Numbered from the stretch's first letter, positions 16,788 through 25,973 are shown. The stretch: 53,632 bases of DNA from Amphritea sp. (GCA_025800245.1 JAOXSA010000436.1:1-53632); one strand, 5' to 3'. Made by a program: numbers and translations. The notes: generated by a model not told the origin, from the letters alone.

Positions 16788-18071
16788 ATGACAAAGCAGA
16801 CGGTACTGACCGGTATTACTACCACAGGCACACCTCACATCGGCAACTATCTGGGGGCGATCAAGCCGGCAATTGAAGCCAGCCGCAACCCGGACTTTAA
16901 CAGCTATTTTTTCCTGGCGGACTTTCACGCACTGATCAAATGTCATGATCCCGAGCGTGTCGCCCGTTCCACCCGTGAGATCGCTGCGACCTGGCTGGCG
17001 CTGGGGCTGGATACTGATCAGGCGACTTTTTACCGTCAGACGGATATCCCTGAAATCACCGAGCTGACCTGGATTCTGACCTGCATGACCTCTAAAGGCC
17101 TGATGAACCGGTCTCATGCTTATAAGGCTTCAGTTGATGCTAACCGTGAAGCCGGTAAGCAGGATGATGACGATGTCACCATGGGACTGTTCAGCTACCC
17201 GATTCTGATGGCCGCAGACATTCTGATGTTTAACGCCGGTATTATCCCGGTGGGTAAGGATCAGATTCAGCATATCGAGATGGCCCGTGATATTGCCGGT
17301 CGTTTCAACCATACCTACGGTACCCTGTTCCATCTGCCAGAGGCGCAGGTCGATGAGCAGACTCAGCTGATTCCGGGTCTGGATGGTCGGAAGATGTCGA
17401 AGAGCTACGACAATACCATTCCGCTGTTCTGCAGTTCTGATGAACTGTATAAACTGATCAAGCAGATTAAGACCGATACTCTGGAGCCGGGCCAGCCGAA
17501 AGATGCTGATAACAGCACTATCTTCCAGCTGTTTGCTAACTTTGCGACTGCCGAAGAGCAGGCGGCGATGCGCAAAGAGTTTGAGAACGGTATTGGCTGG
17601 GGCGATGCTAAGAAAGCGTTGTTCGAATATCTGGATAGCTACCTGACCGGTCCGCGTGAAGAATATAACCGCCTGATGGCAGACATGGCCTATGTTGAGC
17701 AGCAACTGCATAAAGGTGCAGAGAAAGCCCGTAGCTATGCAACGCCATTCCTGGAGCAGATCCGGATCGCGACAGGTATCCGCCCACTGACTTATCAGGG
17801 TACTCAACCGGCGCAGGCAGAAGAGAAAAAAGAGAAAGAGCAATCTGCTGAGCAGGTAGCCCGTGCTGAGGAAGGCCGCCGCCGTGCGATTCTGATGCAA
17901 CTGAAACCGATGCTGGACCGTGTCGAAGCCGCAGAAGATAAAGCCGCTGCAGCCCATGCGCTGATCGCAGAGAAAGAGGAACAGGTTGCCACTCTGAAGA
18001 AGAAAGCGAAGCAGAAAGCTCAGAATGAGCTGGATCTGCTGCATGAAGAGCTGGCGCAACTGCTGGCATAA
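16788..18071 (+). CDS. trpS: Tryptophan-tRNA ligase
   Basis: A 427-aa class I aminoacyl-tRNA synthetase that charges tRNA-Trp. It shows the HIGH-type motif (TGTPHIGNYLGA) and KMSKSYDNTI. Residues about 335-427 form a C-terminal extension not found in the 334-aa E. coli enzyme: an Ala/Glu/Lys-rich linker and a predicted coiled coil (EQSAEQVARAEEGRRR... to the end). The start at 16788 is chosen because the conserved TKQTVLTGI begins there; an upstream frame is open from 16737. A sulfurtransferase gene follows after 27 bases. Confidence 0.95.
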   Translation: MTKQTVLTGITTTGTPHIGNYLGAIKPAIEASRNPDFNSYFFLADFHALIKCHDPERVARSTREIAATWLALGLDTDQATFYRQTDIPEITELTWILTCMTSKGLMNRSHAYKASVDANREAGKQDDDDVTMGLFSYPILMAADILMFNAGIIPVGKDQIQHIEMARDIAGRFNHTYGTLFHLPEAQVDEQTQLIPGLDGRKMSKSYDNTIPLFCSSDELYKLIKQIKTDTLEPGQPKDADNSTIFQLFANFATAEEQAAMRKEFENGIGWGDAKKALFEYLDSYLTGPREEYNRLMADMAYVEQQLHKGAEKARSYATPFLEQIRIATGIRPLTYQGTQPAQAEEKKEKEQSAEQVARAEEGRRRAILMQLKPMLDRVEAAEDKAAAAHALIAEKEEQVATLKKKAKQKAQNELDLLHEELAQLLA

Positions 18072-18098
18072 TCAGCACGGATTCATTGCAGGAGAACG

Positions 18099-18968
18099 AT
18101 GATGTACCAGACCCTGATCAGCGTGGAACAACTAGTGGCCCTGCAGCGCAGTGCCGATCAACCGGTGCTGTTTGATTGCCGCTTTATACTGATGGTTCCG
18201 GCTCAGGGACAGCAGTACCTGAGTGGGCAGCAGCAGTACCAGCAGGGGCATATAGCGGAGGCCCATTATCTGCATCTGGATGAAGATCTGTCGTCTGTGA
18301 TCGGTTTCCGTACCGGACGTCACCCGCTACCGGACTTTGACGCGTTGGCGCAAACCCTTGCCCGGGCCGGTGTGACCGCTGCCAGACAGGTCGTTGTGTA
18401 TGACGACTGTGGCGGTGCAATGGCCGGACGGGCATGGTGGCTGATGAAACTGATGGGCTTAACGGAAGTCGCCGTACTGGACGGCGGTTTCCCGGCCTGG
18501 ACTGAGGCGGAGCAACTGGTCACTGATGCGCTGCCTGAGGTGGCCGAAGGCGCGTCTCTGGCCTATACAATCAATGCGCAGATGATGCGTGACGCGGCTG
18601 AAGTTCAGGCCCTGGCCAGCGACTGGCAACTGGTGGACGCCCGTACACCGGAGCGTTATCGCGGTGAGCAGGAACCCATTGATCCGGTTGCTGGCCATAT
18701 TCCGGGCGCTATCAACAGGCCTTTACAGCAGAATCTCAATGAACAGGGGCTGTTCAAAACTCCGGAACAGCTGCGCAGCGAGTGGCTGACCTTCCTCAAT
18801 GGCACGACTCCAGAGCAGGTTGTTCACTATTGCGGCTCTGGTGTAACAGCTTGCCACAATATGCTGGCAATGGAACATGCCGGTCTGACCGGTTCAAAAG
18901 TCTATCCCGGTTCCTGGAGCGAGTGGATCAAGGATATTGAGCGTCCTGTTGTCCGTGGTGAGGAGTGA
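18099..18968 (+). CDS. sseA: 3-Mercaptopyruvate sulfurtransferase (two rhodanese domains)
   Basis: The 289-aa protein has an inactive N-terminal rhodanese domain (about 1-150) and a catalytic C-terminal one. The active-site loop reads CGSGVTAC, the form typical of mercaptopyruvate rather than thiosulfate sulfurtransferases. It moves sulfur from 3-mercaptopyruvate to thiol acceptors in the cytoplasm. AGGAGAACG precedes two adjacent ATG codons. It probably shares a transcript with trpS. Confidence 0.9.
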   Translation: MMYQTLISVEQLVALQRSADQPVLFDCRFILMVPAQGQQYLSGQQQYQQGHIAEAHYLHLDEDLSSVIGFRTGRHPLPDFDALAQTLARAGVTAARQVVVYDDCGGAMAGRAWWLMKLMGLTEVAVLDGGFPAWTEAEQLVTDALPEVAEGASLAYTINAQMMRDAAEVQALASDWQLVDARTPERYRGEQEPIDPVAGHIPGAINRPLQQNLNEQGLFKTPEQLRSEWLTFLNGTTPEQVVHYCGSGVTACHNMLAMEHAGLTGSKVYPGSWSEWIKDIERPVVRGEE

Positions 18969-19044
18969 TCCTGCCTTTCTTACTCCATAGTCTGCGATTT
19001 CAATTCTGAAATCGACGATAACTTAACCGCCTACTATGCTTAGT

Positions 19045-19110
19045 CTACGGGCCGACGAGCCCGTAGATATTCATTACCTCTGTTTACATACTTTTAAGTA
19101 CAGAGGGAGG
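19045..19110 (+). promoter_or_regulatory. Two leader hairpins before the RimB-like gene, one covering the ribosome site
   Basis: The first hairpin (19045-19066) pairs CTACGGGC with GCCCGTAG around CGACGA. The second pairs CCTCTGT (19077-19083) with ACAGAGG (19100-19106). Its 3' arm runs into the purine-rich GAGGGAGGGGG ribosome site in front of the ATG at 19120. The second stem would mask part of that site, a layout seen in leaders that control translation. No ligand or protein is suggested by the sequence. Confidence 0.45.
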
Positions 19111-19119
19111 GGGTTACCC

Positions 19120-19812
19120 ATGAGGAGTTTCATAGTCCTCATAAGCTTGATCATGCTTCAGGGTTGTCTGGCGACGGCTCAGAAACAGCAGGAAGCACTG
19201 GATGTGGCAAAGGCTGCCGCAGAACAGTGTGCATCATTGGAATCGGATCTTGCCACTCTGAACAGTCAGCAGAAGGCATCTCTGCGTCTTCTTCGTGATC
19301 AGGCAAAAGCTCAACAAAAAGCTGAAACGCTGCGCAATACTGATCAATCCTGCGAGCAGCTGCGTCAGTCTCTTGATAATAAAACGGTTGTCGGGGCTGT
19401 TGAGTGGTCTGTGGTGGATTATGGCAACCTGCAACGTATTGCCAGAGCCCGTATGGATACCGGTGCTACGACTTCTTCGATTAATGCCACAGATATTACC
19501 GAGTTCGAACGTAATGGTGAGCGTTGGGTACGCTTCAAGCTGGCTGATGGTGAAGAAGTTGCGTTGGTGCTTGAACGCTATGCAAATATCGCCCAGGCCG
19601 GTGCCAGAAAGGACCGGCGGCTGGTAGTGAAGCTGGGGATAAGACTGGGTGGCATTGAGCAGGTTGCGGAGTTCACGCTGAAAAATCGAAGCCATCTTAA
19701 TTATGAAGTGCTGGTGGGGCGAAACCTGCTCCGGGATCTGATGGTCGTCGATGTTGCTCAGCGCTATATGCTCGGCGGTAAACCAGAGCCCTCTCAGTCT
19801 GAGTCGCCCTGA
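19120..19812 (+). CDS. RimB-like retropepsin-fold lipoprotein (Zn_protease family)
   Basis: The 230-aa protein has a lipoprotein signal (RSFIVLISLIMLQGC, lipobox LQGC), a coiled-coil segment rich in Gln and Ala (about 25-95), and a C-terminal aspartic-protease-like domain. The domain carries ARMDTGATTSSI (the DTGA catalytic motif) and NYEVLVGRNLL. The family is annotated as ATP-dependent zinc protease (PF05618) and includes RimB, which trims poly-glutamate made by RimK. Genes for a 7TM inactive-transglutaminase protein and a RimK-like ligase follow, so the three probably form one system at the envelope. The start at 19120 is set by the strong ribosome site and the lipobox. Confidence 0.88.
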   Translation: MRSFIVLISLIMLQGCLATAQKQQEALDVAKAAAEQCASLESDLATLNSQQKASLRLLRDQAKAQQKAETLRNTDQSCEQLRQSLDNKTVVGAVEWSVVDYGNLQRIARARMDTGATTSSINATDITEFERNGERWVRFKLADGEEVALVLERYANIAQAGARKDRRLVVKLGIRLGGIEQVAEFTLKNRSHLNYEVLVGRNLLRDLMVVDVAQRYMLGGKPEPSQSESP

Positions 19813-19825
19813 ATCTGGAGCACTT

Positions 19826-21340
19826 ATGCAGGAACGCATTCCATTTTATTTACTGGTTATTCTGCTGATTGTGGTTGGCACAGGTAGCGCCGTTTATCGG
19901 CATCTTAATCAGCAGGTGCCCTGGCTTCCGGGGCAGACGCGGGAGATCTGGGATGTAGAGGCGCGGCTGGAGTTCTCAGCGCCCAATACCGGTGTTATTG
20001 CACGTCTGGCGATTCCTGAATCGCAGCCAGGCTTTACTCTGCTTCGACAGGGGACTGCTTCACCTGGCTATGGATTGAGTTACCTGACAGAGGGACTCGC
20101 TCCGGCGGTACGCTGGTCGACAGAAGCAGCAGACGGCAAGCAGGTTCTCTATTACCGGGCCCGCTTTCTGGTCGATCCGAAAGCAGATCAGGCCTGGCCA
20201 AAGCCTCCTTTACAGAATTCAGAGCCTATCGTGCCTGAGCAGGTCCGGTTGGCCGCGGATCAACTGATCAGTCAGGCTCAACAGCGGGCCGCTGATGAAA
20301 TTACCCTTGCAGCGCAACTGATGCGATTGCTGTTTGAGGATCAGCAAGGCGAACTTCTAAGACAGGAACGCAGTAACGGTGAAGCTGCGATGTTATTGAT
20401 GCAGCTGGCTGCTTTGCCAGCCCGGCAGGTTACGGCATTGAAGTTACGCAGTGGTCGGCGCAACCAGAATAGCCTGTCATACCTGATGGTATACGGCGAT
20501 CAGCAAGTTGCTTTTTTTAATCTGACTAACGGTAAAGAGGGACGCCCGGAACGCTTATTGATATGGGAGATGCGGGATCAGCCACTCATTGATGTGGAGG
20601 GAGGCCGCAGTACCCGTTTGAGCTTTTCGATGCTGCGGGAGGAGCTGGCTGTCCAGGATGCGTTGGAGCAAAAGTATGATGACCTGAGTCTGGTACAGGT
20701 GTCTTTGCACAGTCTTCCTCTGCAGGAGCAACAGCTGTTCCGTGGGTTGTTACTGATACCTGTTGGTGTGATGGTGGTCCTGATGATGCGGGTTCTGGTC
20801 GGGCTACGTACGTCCGGTACTTTTATGCCGGTACTGATCGCTCTGGCGCTGATGCAGACTGAACTGGGGGCCGGATTGGCGGGCTTTGTGCTGGTGGTAC
20901 TGGCGGGGCTGATTGTCAGGGGATATCTGTCTCGGCTGAATCTGCTGTTGGTCGCACGGATCAGTGCGGTAATTATTGTGGTTATCCTGCTGACAGCCAC
21001 CTTTTCAGTCATCGCCTATAACCTGCGTATCGTTGCCGGACTGAATATTATCTTCTTCCCCATGATCATTATCGCCTGGACTATTGAGCGACTGTCCTTG
21101 CTGTGGGAAGAGGAGGGAGCAGAAGAGGTCTTTAAACAGGGTGGCGGTTCTTTGCTGGTTGCCCTGCTGGCTTACATGGTGATGTTGAATACCCTGATAC
21201 AGCATCTGACGTTCAATTTTCCGGGGTTACAGCTGGTATTACTGGGAGCGATTCTGCTGCTGGGCCGGTATACCGGCTATCGCCTGGTAGAACTGGTTCG
21301 TTTCAGTCCGATGCTGCGCCAACCGGAGGATAAAAAGTGA
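19826..21340 (+). CDS. Inactive transglutaminase fused to 7TM domain (UUP1 family)
   Basis: A 504-aa membrane protein. One N-terminal helix (FYLLVILLIVVGTGSAVY) anchors a roughly 280-residue periplasmic domain of the inactive transglutaminase-like type. Seven helices follow, from LLLIPVGVMVVLMMRVLVGL to the QLVLLGAILLLGRYTGY segment, with the conserved RTSGTFMPVLIALA. Comparative genomics predicts a role with the neighbouring ATP-grasp ligase and retropepsin in making or remodelling a peptide-like product; this has not been shown in this window. The start is the ATG 13 bases after the previous stop. The end overlaps the ligase start by four bases (GTGA). Confidence 0.88.
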   Translation: MQERIPFYLLVILLIVVGTGSAVYRHLNQQVPWLPGQTREIWDVEARLEFSAPNTGVIARLAIPESQPGFTLLRQGTASPGYGLSYLTEGLAPAVRWSTEAADGKQVLYYRARFLVDPKADQAWPKPPLQNSEPIVPEQVRLAADQLISQAQQRAADEITLAAQLMRLLFEDQQGELLRQERSNGEAAMLLMQLAALPARQVTALKLRSGRRNQNSLSYLMVYGDQQVAFFNLTNGKEGRPERLLIWEMRDQPLIDVEGGRSTRLSFSMLREELAVQDALEQKYDDLSLVQVSLHSLPLQEQQLFRGLLLIPVGVMVVLMMRVLVGLRTSGTFMPVLIALALMQTELGAGLAGFVLVVLAGLIVRGYLSRLNLLLVARISAVIIVVILLTATFSVIAYNLRIVAGLNIIFFPMIIIAWTIERLSLLWEEEGAEEVFKQGGGSLLVALLAYMVMLNTLIQHLTFNFPGLQLVLLGAILLLGRYTGYRLVELVRFSPMLRQPEDKK

Positions 21341-22287
21341 GCTGGATCGCTTCCCCTGCTCAATTAAAGCGTCGGGGCGTTCTGGGGATGAACCGGCGTA
21401 ATATCATGCTGATCGGTCAGCATAATGACCGGCGTCGGTTTCCGCTGGTAGATGACAAGCTGAAAACCAAGCAGTTGGCTGAAGAGGCGGGAATCGCCGC
21501 GCCGGGATTAATTTCACTGATACAGTATCAGCATCAGGTGCGTCGGATCGAACAGTTATTAGCAGAGCATTCCTGCTTCTGTATAAAGCCGGCGAAGGGG
21601 AGTGGAGGAAAAGGAATTCTGGTGATTCATGATCATGATAATCAGAATTATTTTAAACCCAATAACCAATCGGTTTCGCTGCCTGAACTGAAGCGTCATT
21701 TGTCCAATATACTGGCCGGTTTGTTCTCTTTAGGCGGGCAGCCGGACAAAGCGATTATTGAATCTCTGATTCACTTTGATAATCGCTTTGCCCGTTACAG
21801 TTTTGAAGGGGTACCGGATATCCGTATTATTGTGTTCCGTGGCTATCCGGTCATGGCGATGATGAGGCTGTCTACTGAAGCCTCGGATGGTAAGGCAAAC
21901 CTGCATCAGGGGGCTGTCGGAGTAGGGCTACATATTGATAACGGCAAAGCTGCTTATGCTGTACAGTTTGATAAACCTGTGGCGGAGCATCCCGATACCG
22001 GCCAGGCGCTGGACCAACTGGTTATTCCTGAATGGCGTAAGCTGTTGGTTATGGCGGCGCGTTGCTATGAAATAACCGGTCTCGGATATCTGGGGGTGGA
22101 TATCGTGCTCGATGCTCACCAGGGGCCAATGTTGCTGGAACTGAATGCAAGACCGGGATTGGCAATACAGATTGCCAACAATGTCGGGCTTGAGCAGCGT
22201 ATGTCCCAGCTGCAAACAGTCATCCCTCAGAATCTGTCGCCGCTGGATCGGGTCAGCGCGGTACAGCAACTGTTTCAGTCGTCATAA
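21337..22287 (+). CDS. RimK-related ATP-grasp ligase
   Basis: The 316-aa protein starts at a GTG overlapping the previous stop. It shows ATP-grasp features: FCIKPAKGSGGKGI (ATP-binding loop and lysine), DIRIIVFRGYPVMAM, and GYLGVDIVLD...LLELNARPGLAIQIAN, with the magnesium-binding Glu-Leu-Asn. It fits the alpha-L-glutamate ligase-related group, TIGR02291, expected to form amide bonds between a carboxylate and an amino acid. The acceptor is unknown. It is translationally coupled to the 7TM gene. Confidence 0.9.
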   Translation: MSWIASPAQLKRRGVLGMNRRNIMLIGQHNDRRRFPLVDDKLKTKQLAEEAGIAAPGLISLIQYQHQVRRIEQLLAEHSCFCIKPAKGSGGKGILVIHDHDNQNYFKPNNQSVSLPELKRHLSNILAGLFSLGGQPDKAIIESLIHFDNRFARYSFEGVPDIRIIVFRGYPVMAMMRLSTEASDGKANLHQGAVGVGLHIDNGKAAYAVQFDKPVAEHPDTGQALDQLVIPEWRKLLVMAARCYEITGLGYLGVDIVLDAHQGPMLLELNARPGLAIQIANNVGLEQRMSQLQTVIPQNLSPLDRVSAVQQLFQSS

Positions 22288-22315
22288 ATCTGAATATTAA
22301 GAGGGAAAGGTGTTG

Positions 22316-22696
22316 ATGGATTACAATCAGGCGCGGGATTATCTGCTGAGTCGGCCAGAAGCCTGGGAAGACTTCCCTTTTTACCCGGATGTCGCAGTGT
22401 TCAAAATTGGTAAAAAGATGTTCGCCACACTTAGCACAGAAGGTGGAACACCACAGATGAATCTGAAGTGTGAACCGCAGGAAGCGGTGATGCTCAGGGA
22501 TATTTTTGCTGCCGTCAAACCGGGTTATCACATGAATAAGAAACACTGGAATACCGTGATACTGGATGGTTCTCTGCCGATTGGGGAGGTTGAGCGGATG
22601 ATTGATCGTTCCTACGGACTGGTGTTGAAAGGTATGACCCGTAAGGAGAGGCTGCCTTTGGAACTGAAGTACAGCCAGGCGGAACTTTATCGATAA
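22316..22696 (+). CDS. MmcQ/YjbR family protein
   Basis: The 126-aa protein has the YjbR (CyaY-like fold) pattern: the N-terminal helix MDYNQARDYLLSRPEA, KIGKKMFATLS, NLKCEPQEAVMLR, and HMNKKHWNTV. The family has a double-wing fold, and DNA binding has been proposed. AGGGAAAGG lies before three in-frame start candidates (GTG, TTG, ATG); the ATG at 22316 has the best spacing. Confidence 0.88.
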   Translation: MDYNQARDYLLSRPEAWEDFPFYPDVAVFKIGKKMFATLSTEGGTPQMNLKCEPQEAVMLRDIFAAVKPGYHMNKKHWNTVILDGSLPIGEVERMIDRSYGLVLKGMTRKERLPLELKYSQAELYR

Positions 22697-22822
22697 CTGA
22701 TTGTTTTAAAATCTAAATCAATATACAAAATCTATGATCCGGATAAGCTATCTCAACAATACATACCCAGCCGGGTCTTTTATACTGCACTCATAAGTCA
22801 GATTCTCACAGGGAGACAATGT

Positions 22823-23746
22823 ATGGCTGAATGTCAGTCTGGTGTCATTGCCGAAGCAAACAGTGATGCACTCTTTATTACCCTAAACGGCAGTCGTGAT
22901 GGATCATCATTACAGCTGATAAAACAATGCCTGGCGCAGATCCCGGCAACGCAACAGAATTTCAGACAACGCTATCCGGAAGCGGATCTTCACATTACTG
23001 CGGCCATCGGCAGTGAGTTCTGGGATCTGCTGGCTCCGACACAGCGGCCGTCAGAATTAACAGGCTTTCCAGCCATGTCCGGTGGCGGTGGTACGGCACC
23101 CCATACACCTGCCGATCTGTTGTTACATATCCGTTCCGAACGTCATGACCTGAACTATGAGGCTGCAGCTGTGCTGATGGCGCTGTTAGGTAAATCAGTA
23201 TCGCTGGTTGATCAGGTGCATGGCTTCCGTTATCTGGATAGTCGTGACCTGACCGGTTTTGTGGACGGAACCGAAAACCCCGAGGGCGATCACCGAGCTG
23301 AGGTAGCCGTTGTTGGTGATGAGGACAGTGTGTTTGCCGGAGGCAGTTATATCCACCTGCAACGCTACGAACATGATCTGGAAGCCTGGAACCGTATCGC
23401 GGTTAAGCAGCAGGAAGATATTATAGGTCGCACCAAGGCTGCGAATGTTGAGTATGCCAGCGCAGATAAGCCGTTGTTCTCGCATACCAAACGTACGTCT
23501 CTGAAAGACGATGAAGGGCGTTCTGTTGAAATCCTCCGCCACAGCATGCCGTATGGTGATATGACCCGAAAAGGGCTGTTGTTCGCGTCCTACGGACGTT
23601 CTCCTGAACCCTTTACAGAGATGCTGAAAAGTATGGTAATCGGAGACGGTGAGGGAAATACTGATCATCTGCTTCGGTATACCCGGGCGGTCACCGGTCA
23701 GGCTTTCTTTGCGCCAGCTCCTGCCTGGTTAGAAAAGCTCGCCTGA
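22823..23746 (+). CDS. Dye-decolourising heme peroxidase (DyP, YfeX-like)
   Basis: The 307-aa protein carries the DyP signature GFVDGTENP (distal Asp), the likely proximal heme His in ILRHSMPYG, and the C-terminal FASYGRSPEPFTEML. Members of this bacterial class (type B) use H2O2 to oxidise dyes, Mn(II) or porphyrinogens. There is no signal peptide, and no encapsulin gene is nearby. GGGAGAC precedes the ATG. Confidence 0.93.
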   Translation: MAECQSGVIAEANSDALFITLNGSRDGSSLQLIKQCLAQIPATQQNFRQRYPEADLHITAAIGSEFWDLLAPTQRPSELTGFPAMSGGGGTAPHTPADLLLHIRSERHDLNYEAAAVLMALLGKSVSLVDQVHGFRYLDSRDLTGFVDGTENPEGDHRAEVAVVGDEDSVFAGGSYIHLQRYEHDLEAWNRIAVKQQEDIIGRTKAANVEYASADKPLFSHTKRTSLKDDEGRSVEILRHSMPYGDMTRKGLLFASYGRSPEPFTEMLKSMVIGDGEGNTDHLLRYTRAVTGQAFFAPAPAWLEKLA

Positions 23747-23922
23747 ATCGCATCCGGGCTGTCACAGGAACTTCTGCAAAGCGTCACAGATTTGTCAATT
23801 TCCGTATTTAAGCTACGCTTAAAGGAATGGGATCAACCTGTTTCCTGAACTATAAGCAAAGCTGCGGCAGGAAACTGCAAAAAGCAAAGTGCGTAAAAGC
23901 TCAGATAATAGAGCTTAGCTAT

Positions 23923-23958
23923 AAGTGCAAAAGGAAGTACAAAAGAAAGTGCAGAAGA
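23923..23958 (+). repeat. Three 12-bp tandem repeats in a purine-rich leader
   Basis: AAGTGCAAAAGG, AAGTACAAAAGA and AAGTGCAGAAGA are consecutive near-identical 12-mers. In one frame they read Lys-Cys-Lys-Arg, Lys-Tyr-Lys-Arg, Lys-Cys-Arg-Arg. They lie within the 170 bases upstream of the 65-aa gene at 24002. Confidence 0.6.
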
Positions 23959-24001
23959 AAAGGTGTCGATAGTGGCACCCATAATAATAAGGGAGCCCGA
24001 A

Positions 24002-24199
24002 ATGCGAACTGAGGCGATTAAACGAACGATTGCGGTACTGGGTGTCGATGGCGAAAACTTTGAAGTAGACGGACACTATCAGGGCGATGAGCGTAAGGCA
24101 CGTTGGTACACTGTAAAGAAACTGAGTGATGGCCGGGTTTTTGTAGACCATCTTTCAACGTTTCCAAGTCATGATGAGATTCGGAAAATGGTTTCCTGA
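24002..24199 (+). CDS. Conserved-looking 65-aa protein of unknown function
   Basis: The protein runs from RTEAIKRTIAVLGVDG to SHDEIRKMVS with a compact beta-rich middle (FEVDGHYQGDERKARWYTV), and has no signal peptide or cysteine. GGGAGCCCG precedes the ATG. An intrinsic terminator follows 19 bases after the stop, which supports a real gene. An upstream in-frame codon at 23963 is less well placed. No family was recognised. Confidence 0.6.
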   Translation: MRTEAIKRTIAVLGVDGENFEVDGHYQGDERKARWYTVKKLSDGRVFVDHLSTFPSHDEIRKMVS

Positions 24200-24218
24200 A
24201 TCCTTCAGATGCAGATAC

Positions 24219-24247
24219 AAAAAAACCGGGCATAGCCCGGTTTTTTT
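24219..24247. terminator. Bidirectional terminator between the 65-aa gene and cysK
   Basis: AACCGGGC and GCCCGGTT form the stem around ATA, with a run of A on one side and seven T on the other. It can end both converging transcripts. Confidence 0.88.
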
Positions 24248-24262
24248 ATGGTCAGTCAATAT

Positions 24263-25231
24263 TTACTGGACCATCTCGTTTTCACTGAACATACCTTCAA
24301 ACAGCGCGGTTGAAAGATAACGTTCACCGGAATCCGGCAGAATCACCACAATGACTTTGTCCTTGTTCTCTTCTTTCTCTGCCTGACGCAGTGCTGCGCA
24401 TACGGCTGCACCACAGGAGATACCAGCCAGAATACCTTCTTTCATCATCAGTTGGCGGGCTGTCTCGATGGCATCGTCATTACTGACCTGCTCAACCTGA
24501 TCAACCAGCGAGAGATCCAGATTCTTCGGTACAAAACCCGCACCGATACCCTGAATTTTGTGTGGTGATGGTTTCACTTCATCACCGTTCAGTGTCTGGC
24601 TGATTACCGGAGAATCAGTTGGCTCTACGGCTACGGTCGTAATCGCTTTGCCCTGCTGTTGCTTGATATAACGGGATACACCGCTGATGGTACCGCCGGT
24701 ACCAACACCCGCGACAAACAGATCAACAGTGCCTTCTGTATCTTCCCAGATCTCAGGACCGGTAGTCTGCTCATGAATTTCCGGGTTAGCCGGGTTTTCA
24801 AACTGCTGCAGCATCAGGTATTGCTCTGGATTGTTATCCACCAGTTCCTGTGCTTTCTCGATCGCGCCCTTCATGCCTTTAGCAGGCTCGGTTAGCACGA
24901 TATCGGCACCCAGTGCTTTCATCAGTTTGCGGCGCTCAAGGCTCATGGATGATGGCATCGTCAGTACCAGCTTATAGCCCCGTGATGCCGCTACGAATGC
25001 CAGCGCCACGCCAGTGTTACCGGAGGTTGGCTCTACCAGAGTCATACCCGGTTTCAGAGAGCCATCCTTTTCAGCAGCCCAGACCATGTTCGCACCGATA
25101 CGGCATTTGATAGAGCCCGCTGGATTACGACTTTCAATCTTGGCGAAGACTTTTGCGCCCGGAGCCAGTTTGTTCAGGTGGACCAGAGGTGTGTTGCCGA
25201 TTGAGAGGGAGTTATCTTCAAACGTTTTCAT
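24263..25231 (-). CDS. cysK: Cysteine synthase A (O-acetylserine sulfhydrylase)
   Basis: The 322-aa PLP enzyme makes cysteine from O-acetylserine and sulfide. It shows [11 protein letters not shown] with the PLP lysine, the PTSGNTG loop, [13 protein letters not shown] (phosphate loop) and GISCGAA. A second cysteine synthase lies at 40108-41112. The gene ends at a shared bidirectional terminator. Confidence 0.94.
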   Translation of the reverse strand: MKTFEDNSLSIGNTPLVHLNKLAPGAKVFAKIESRNPAGSIKCRIGANMVWAAEKDGSLKPGMTLVEPTSGNTGVALAFVAASRGYKLVLTMPSSMSLERRKLMKALGADIVLTEPAKGMKGAIEKAQELVDNNPEQYLMLQQFENPANPEIHEQTTGPEIWEDTEGTVDLFVAGVGTGGTISGVSRYIKQQQGKAITTVAVEPTDSPVISQTLNGDEVKPSPHKIQGIGAGFVPKNLDLSLVDQVEQVSNDDAIETARQLMMKEGILAGISCGAAVCAALRQAEKEENKDKVIVVILPDSGERYLSTALFEGMFSENEMVQ

Positions 25232-25507
25232 CTAAATACCTGTCGATTGATATGGCCCGGGTCGTGAGTCTTCTGATTGAGCATGACTCATGCGCCTCTG
25301 GGAGATCTGTTTATTCGATATGGATATAAAAAATCTTTTTTCTATTCTCTTCAGCAAAGGATTTAAGCGTATATTCCGCCCTATAGCAAGCACCATATTG
25401 GTTCAGAAGTGTTGCAGTGAATCGTATACCGTTATCCGGCAGGTTATACATATTAGTAAAATCTGATATGGTTGCCGCACTCTCATCCGATCACGGGATA
25501 CTGACCG

Positions 25508-25969
25508 ATGCGTTCACTGATGACTCTGCTGGCTCCATTGCTGGGCTGGATCGCGTTTAAACTGTTTCATCTGCCACTGCTGAAGCGTTCGCGGAAAAAG
25601 CATAACTTTGTCATGAAACTGTTCCGCTTTGCGGCGGATAATGGCAGTACCCGGGCCCTGTCAGTGTACGGGCACCTGCTGTTCTTTCGTGGAGACGGGC
25701 TGACCAACCGTATTCAGGGGGCGATCTATCTGGAGCGAGCGGCAGATAAAGGGGATGCAAAGGCTGCCTATCAGATGGCAAAGATCTACGAAGATGGATA
25801 TCAGAACTACCCGGTCAATCATCCAAGGGCACTGGAGCTGTATCGAAGGTCTGCTGAAGCGGGTCATATCCTGGCTATTCGTCGGCTGGTAACGGTTTAT
25901 ACAGAGGGAGAGTTGTCACAGCAGAGGGATGAGGCCGAGATCCGTTACTGGCAGGATAAGGACTGCTGA
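25508..25969 (+). CDS. Sel1-repeat protein
   Basis: The 153-aa product begins with a hydrophobic segment (LMTLLAPLLGWIAFKLF) that may anchor it. About three Sel1-like helical repeats follow (GAIYLERAADKGDAKAAYQMAKIYEDG; ALELYRRSAEAGHILAIRRL). Such repeats act in protein contacts. It is convergent with the DTW gene, with only four bases between the stops. Confidence 0.8.
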   Translation: MRSLMTLLAPLLGWIAFKLFHLPLLKRSRKKHNFVMKLFRFAADNGSTRALSVYGHLLFFRGDGLTNRIQGAIYLERAADKGDAKAAYQMAKIYEDGYQNYPVNHPRALELYRRSAEAGHILAIRRLVTVYTEGELSQQRDEAEIRYWQDKDC

Positions 25970-25973
25970 AAGG

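Noticed and set aside
19036-19119. Upstream extension of the RimB-like protein
   Set aside because: The extension crosses two hairpins and would bury the lipobox inside the protein.
23827-24012. 61-aa Lys/Cys-rich open frame as a gene
   Set aside because: AAGGA is directly adjacent to the ATG with no spacing, and the composition comes from the purine-rich repeats; kept only as a repeat observation.
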